Source: Lachnospiraceae bacterium
GTDB taxonomy: Bacteria > Bacillota > Clostridia > Lachnospirales > Lachnospiraceae
NCBI GenBank assembly: GCA_017934175.1
Contig: JAGBKB010000081.1
Location: 1-64,000, forward strand
Direction of reading: 5' to 3'
Length of the DNA stretch: 64,000 nt
A program made the translations under genes and the position numbers. Positions within the stretch are counted from its first letter, which is position 1; each line of letters begins with the position of its first letter. Below are positions 59,822 through 64,000 of the stretch, piece after piece. Below the pieces are notes generated by a model. The model had not been told where the DNA came from. It saw only the letters and a list, made by a program, of their open reading frames with translations, and did no database searches.

Positions 59822-62800
59822 ATGAAAGCAATTAAAAGAATTTTAAAAACATTATCAATTTTAATGGTGGTAGGGCTTGTTCTTTTACCAGCAAGTTTTA
59901 CTTTTGCAACAAATGTGGGTAGAGAACTGACTGATAGAGAAAATGCTGCATTCATAGTTCGTGATGAGTGGACAGCGTGGGTTAAAGGATTTACAGCATC
60001 TTTATCAGAACTTGATAAAAATGCAACATCAAGAATTTATACCAACATGGATTATTATGATATGCAATATAGATTTACAGAAAAATATAAAAAAGTTCCT
60101 GAGTACTTAGATGAAGATGGAAAGCCAACTCAGAAACTTAAAGATTTGATAAAAGAAAAAAGAAAAGAGTTAAATGGAGCAAAAGCTCGTGATGGTTTTT
60201 TGGCATTTACATCAACTCAAAATGGTTCTCGCATATCATATACCATTAATGGATCATTGCCAAATTTAAATATAGGATATTCCTATGATATGATAAGTTG
60301 GACTAAATGGGATGGTTCAAGTATTAATCTTGACAATAATGAAACTATATATGTATGGAATAAAAGTAATACTTTATCGCTTGATAACCATAATGGTTTA
60401 TATTTTGATATGTCAGGGGCTATAAATGCTAGTGGCAATGTCAATTCGTTAATTAATTTTAGAGAAGATGTACCTGATTATTCATTTTTTGGTTTATTTT
60501 TGGAATGTAGAAATTTAAAACAAGCACCAGAACTTCCTGCAACAACTGTAGGAAATTATGCTTATACCTATATGTTTTCTGGATGTAGAGGTTTATTAAG
60601 TGCACCAGAATTACCAGCAACAAATATTGGCAATTATTGTTATGCTGGTATGTTTAATGGTTGCCAAAATATGACAAGTGCACCAGTTATTCTTCCAGCA
60701 AAAATATTAAAAGAAAATTGTTATGCATCGATGTTTAAAGGCTGTGAAGCTTTAACAACTGCACCACTACTTCCTGCGACAACACTTGTAAATAATTGTT
60801 ATAATAGAATTTTTGATGGTTGCACAAATCTTAGATATATAGAATTAAGTTATAAAGGAATATTAGACAGTGCTTATTTTAATAATTGGGTAAATAATGT
60901 AGCTGATAGTGGTGAAATATTGTATGATGGACCAACAGCAACTTTTGGTGCTAGCGCAATTCCAAAAGATGATACTAATAGGTGGATTATAACTCAATCA
61001 CCAACAGAACTTAGATTCTTGGCAAATGAAGCATCAACAATAAAGTATGTTATTAACGGTAATGTAGCACCAAGAATTTCGTATTCTTATGATAGGACAA
61101 CATGGACAGATTGGGATGCAAATACAGTTATAAATTTAGCAACTAATGAAAATATATATGTAAAAAATAGTACTCTAAATTTATCAACCGGCACAAATAA
61201 TTATGTACAATTTGTTATGACAGGAAGTTTATCAGGTGGTGGAGATATAAGTTCTATGGTTAATTATAATAGTGTGAGACGCTATTGTTTTTATCGTTTA
61301 TTTAAAGATTGCACGAGCCTTGTATCATCTCCGATACTCCCTGCGACAGAGGTTGTAGAAGCTTGTTATTCTGAGATGTTTAAGGGATGTACTAATTTAG
61401 CAGCAGCACCAGCACTGCCTGCTACAGTTCTTGCTGATAGTTGCTATAAAAATATGTTTGATGGTTGTACGAGTCTACAAGTAGCACCAGAGTTACCAGC
61501 AACTACACTTATGGCAGAGTGTTATTTTAGTATGTTTAAAGGATGTACAAATTTAACAACTGCACCTACAACTTTACCAGCAACCACATTATCCTACTCT
61601 TGTTATGAATGTATGTTTGATGGCTGTACTAATTTAACAACAGTCCCAACCACACTTCCAGCAACAACACTTAGAAATTATTGTTATCGATATATGTTTA
61701 GAAATTGTGAAAATCTTGCACAGGCACCAGAGATTCTAGCTACAACACTTGAAAGGGAATGTTGTTATGCAATGTTCCTTGGCTGTAAAAATCTTACTAC
61801 TGCACCTACAACTTTACCAGCAACCACATTATCCTACGGTTGTTATTGTTGTATGTTCTGGGATTGTGAGAATTTAACTACAGCACCTACACTTCCAGCA
61901 ACAACTCTTGCAAGTCATTGTTATGAATATATGTTTAATGGTTGTAAACATTTACAAGTAGCACCAGAACTCCCAGCCACTACACTTGAAGATAGTTGTT
62001 ATAGATATATGTTTTTTAATTGTGAAAATTTGACACAAGCACCAGAGCTACCAGCAACTACACTTGTAGTTAATTCCTATGCAGCTATGTTTTCTGGCTG
62101 TACAAGTTTAACCACAGCACCAGAACTTCCAGCAACATCACTCGTAACAGGTTGCTACCATAACTTATTTGATGGTTGCACAAATCTTAATTTTATAAAT
62201 ATAGGATGGACAGGTGATTTTGGTCTTTCCTGTTTCTCTAATTGGGTTAGAGGTGTTGCAGATACAGGAACATTTGTGTATAAAGGAACACATACAAGTA
62301 ACTTCGGTTCTTCTTATATACCAAAAGATTCTGCCCACAAATGGGAAATCAAGGAACATGCATACCTAGTGTTTGAAGCCTTAGAAGATAATTCTAAAAT
62401 TAATATTCAGGCTCATAATGGAGCAAATATAAGTGGTGTTCAAGTATCTAGTGATGAAATTAATTGGACTACTTGGGGGACAACTGTAAAAACACTTAAT
62501 AGTGGAGAGAAAATATATGTAAGGAATACAAATAATACATTGTCAACTAGTTATGATGATTATGTTAATTTCACTATGTCTAGTGGTAGTTTTAAATCTT
62601 ATGGTAATATATATGCCTTGATTAATAATAGTGCTTTGACAAATTATTGTTTTGAATCTTTATTTGGTGGTTGTGTTAATTTAAAAGTGGCTCCAGAACT
62701 GCCTGCTACAACTCTAGCTCCTTATTGCTATGATGGTATGTTTTATATGTGTACAGGACTTACAAAAGCTCCAGAACTACCAGCAACAACTCTTGCTGAT

Positions 62801-63733
62801 AGTTGTTATAAGAATATGTTTAATAAGTGCAGTAACCTTAATTACATAAAAATAGGTTATACTGGAGATATAATGGGAATATCTTTTAATAATTGGGTTG
62901 AACAAGTTGCAGATTCTGGAACATTCGTTTATAAAGGAACATATAGAGATTATGGAGCATCAGCTATACCAAAAGATGATACACATAAGTGGATTGTACT
63001 TGATTCTGAATATTTAAAATTTACAGCAAAAGCGAACAATTCTAGTGTAGCATATTCAAAAACTGGAACGGTTGATACTAGTGGTATACAAATATCAACA
63101 GATGAAGTAAATTGGACTGCTTGGAATGGATCAGCAAGAACTTTAAATAATAATGATGTTTTATATGTAAGAAATACTAATTCTACACTTTCAATCGGAG
63201 TATTCAGATATATGAAATTTGTTATGACAGGAACTATTGCTGCAAGTGGAAATGTGAATGCTATGATTAATAATTCAAATTTGACTAACTATTGTTTCAA
63301 CCAATTGTTTTCAGGTTGTACAAGTTTGACAACAGCTCCAGTGCTCCCTTCTAATGTTTTAGCTAGCTATTGTTATGCCAATATGTTTGAAGGGACAGGG
63401 CTAACGGTTGCACCAGAACTGCCATCTACTTCATTAAGTGAAGGTTGCTATAGTAGGATGTTTTTGGGGTGTACTAGTTTAACTCGAGCACCATATCTTC
63501 CAGCACCTAATACACTACAAAGTGAATGCTATTTCCGTATGTTTTCTGGCTGTACAAGTCTTAATTATGTAAAAATTGGATGGACAGGTCACTTAGATTC
63601 TACTAGTTTTTCTTGGTGGTTAGAAAATGTGGCACCGACAGGGACGTTAGTATATAATAATGTTAGTGGTTACACAGTTCCTTCTGGAAGTTCAGGGAAG
63701 CCAGCTGGCTGGACACTTCTTGCAAGTGATTAG
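59822..63733 (+). CDS. BspA-like leucine-rich-repeat surface protein
   Basis: A 1303-residue secreted protein. The frame is open from 59750, but TTTGGAG and a typical signal peptide (MKAIKRILKTLSILMVVGLV) fix the start at 59822. After a 100-residue N-terminal region with FIVRDEWTAWVKGFTASLSE, the chain consists of repeats of about 23 residues, with consensus CY..MF.GC.NLT.AP.LPATTL, characteristic of BspA-type (Treponema pallidum-like) LRRs. The array is interrupted three or more times by a beta module (WTGDFG...F.NWV..VADTGTFVYKG and a following WEIKE strand). There is no LPXTG or wall-binding repeat visible. Such proteins usually bind host or partner-bacterium proteins. Confidence 0.88.
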   Translation: MKAIKRILKTLSILMVVGLVLLPASFTFATNVGRELTDRENAAFIVRDEWTAWVKGFTASLSELDKNATSRIYTNMDYYDMQYRFTEKYKKVPEYLDEDGKPTQKLKDLIKEKRKELNGAKARDGFLAFTSTQNGSRISYTINGSLPNLNIGYSYDMISWTKWDGSSINLDNNETIYVWNKSNTLSLDNHNGLYFDMSGAINASGNVNSLINFREDVPDYSFFGLFLECRNLKQAPELPATTVGNYAYTYMFSGCRGLLSAPELPATNIGNYCYAGMFNGCQNMTSAPVILPAKILKENCYASMFKGCEALTTAPLLPATTLVNNCYNRIFDGCTNLRYIELSYKGILDSAYFNNWVNNVADSGEILYDGPTATFGASAIPKDDTNRWIITQSPTELRFLANEASTIKYVINGNVAPRISYSYDRTTWTDWDANTVINLATNENIYVKNSTLNLSTGTNNYVQFVMTGSLSGGGDISSMVNYNSVRRYCFYRLFKDCTSLVSSPILPATEVVEACYSEMFKGCTNLAAAPALPATVLADSCYKNMFDGCTSLQVAPELPATTLMAECYFSMFKGCTNLTTAPTTLPATTLSYSCYECMFDGCTNLTTVPTTLPATTLRNYCYRYMFRNCENLAQAPEILATTLERECCYAMFLGCKNLTTAPTTLPATTLSYGCYCCMFWDCENLTTAPTLPATTLASHCYEYMFNGCKHLQVAPELPATTLEDSCYRYMFFNCENLTQAPELPATTLVVNSYAAMFSGCTSLTTAPELPATSLVTGCYHNLFDGCTNLNFINIGWTGDFGLSCFSNWVRGVADTGTFVYKGTHTSNFGSSYIPKDSAHKWEIKEHAYLVFEALEDNSKINIQAHNGANISGVQVSSDEINWTTWGTTVKTLNSGEKIYVRNTNNTLSTSYDDYVNFTMSSGSFKSYGNIYALINNSALTNYCFESLFGGCVNLKVAPELPATTLAPYCYDGMFYMCTGLTKAPELPATTLADSCYKNMFNKCSNLNYIKIGYTGDIMGISFNNWVEQVADSGTFVYKGTYRDYGASAIPKDDTHKWIVLDSEYLKFTAKANNSSVAYSKTGTVDTSGIQISTDEVNWTAWNGSARTLNNNDVLYVRNTNSTLSIGVFRYMKFVMTGTIAASGNVNAMINNSNLTNYCFNQLFSGCTSLTTAPVLPSNVLASYCYANMFEGTGLTVAPELPSTSLSEGCYSRMFLGCTSLTRAPYLPAPNTLQSECYFRMFSGCTSLNYVKIGWTGHLDSTSFSWWLENVAPTGTLVYNNVSGYTVPSGSSGKPAGWTLLASD

Positions 63734-63844
63734 GGATTAGGATATGAAAAATTAAGATTAAAAAGAATATATAAATGAAATAATATTATGCAAAATCTTA
63801 AAAAATTTCAAATTAAAAAGGTTTATAAAACCTGAAAGGAAAGT

Positions 63845-64000
63845 ATGAAAAGTTTAACAAAAAAAGTTTTAATAATTATTTTATCAGTTTTAATTATGGG
63901 TGCTTTAACTGCCATCCCTGGTTTTGCTGAAACACAAGAAGAGTTAAAAAGAATTTTTGTGACACGGGAAGAGATAAATCTTTGGATAAATGGGGATGCA
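63845..64000 (+). CDS. Start of a second surface protein, truncated by window edge
   Basis: ATG at 63845 behind GGAAAG opens 52 codons to the end of the window. A signal peptide (MKSLTKKVLIIILSVLIMGA, cleavage after GFA) is followed by LKRIFVTREEINLWINGDA. That segment lines up with the FIVRDEWTAWVKG segment just after the signal peptide of the previous protein, which suggests a tandem paralogue of the BspA-like gene. Confidence 0.65.
   Translation, partial: MKSLTKKVLIIILSVLIMGALTAIPGFAETQEELKRIFVTREEINLWINGDA

Overview
The window reads as a chromosomal segment of a low-GC Gram-positive anaerobe, most likely a member of the Clostridia close to Lachnospiraceae. Reasons: strong AT bias, AGGAGG ribosome binding sites, a T-box-controlled trp operon, AddAB-type recombination genes, a selenium/molybdenum hydroxylase maturation cluster, and very large secreted proteins with InlB-like repeats and C-terminal wall-binding repeats. 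No rRNA, tRNA or CRISPR array was seen. The genus cannot be fixed from the sequence.

Region 1 (1-9.9 kb) is patchy. The first 1.1 kb is visibly less AT-rich and carries three minus-strand genes: an edge-truncated AAC(6')-type acetyltransferase, a SnoaL-like protein and a DUF2185/Imm33 protein. Then come an 11-bp tandem repeat array, a MATE transporter fused to an RsbW-like ATPase domain, and a CstA transporter. A RelE/ParE-type toxin-antitoxin pair sits between two copies of the tail of a serine recombinase. Next are paired palindromes, a promoter driving a strongly folded candidate RNA with a terminator, a small membrane protein and two uncharacterised secreted proteins. A gcacc repeat array and nested hairpins close the region.

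Region 2 (9.9-20.6 kb) is mostly core metabolism: an anion permease, an iron-sulfur flavoprotein, a DUF815 ATPase, and the complete trpEGDCFBA operon. The operon lies behind a T-box leader with a probable Trp specifier, so uncharged tRNA-Trp should switch on chorismate-to-tryptophan synthesis.

Region 3 (20.6-38.8 kb) has two giant secreted wall-associated proteins (1938 and 1839 aa). Between them lie a phosphotransferase-like gene and five overlapping or closely spaced genes: a YqeC-MocA fusion, YqeB, XdhC, a DapF-like epimerase and a DUF3343 Se/S carrier. This is the signature of selenium-dependent molybdenum hydroxylase maturation, but no hydroxylase gene is in the window. The second giant protein contains a papain-like protease domain.

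Region 4 (38.8-57.1 kb) starts with a split AddAB system (inactivated helicase, separate Fe-S nuclease, AddA). A scarred accessory island of about 10.8 kb follows, bracketed by two same-orientation remnants of the malQ 3' end. The island holds two unknown ORFs, a DUF4143 ATPase with paired operators, a deleted Rpn nuclease copy, a two-gene cassette with an M78-like zincin, an intact Rpn nuclease, McrBC and a broken DUF2130 gene. The zincin cassette lies between the two Rpn copies and is the best candidate for an undescribed defence or stress module.

Region 5 (57.1-64 kb) has thioredoxin, a DUF554 membrane protein, a probable type I toxin-antitoxin locus (30-aa membrane peptide with a convergent antisense RNA), a secreted transglutaminase-like protein, and a BspA-like leucine-rich-repeat surface protein followed by the start of an apparent paralogue that runs off the window.
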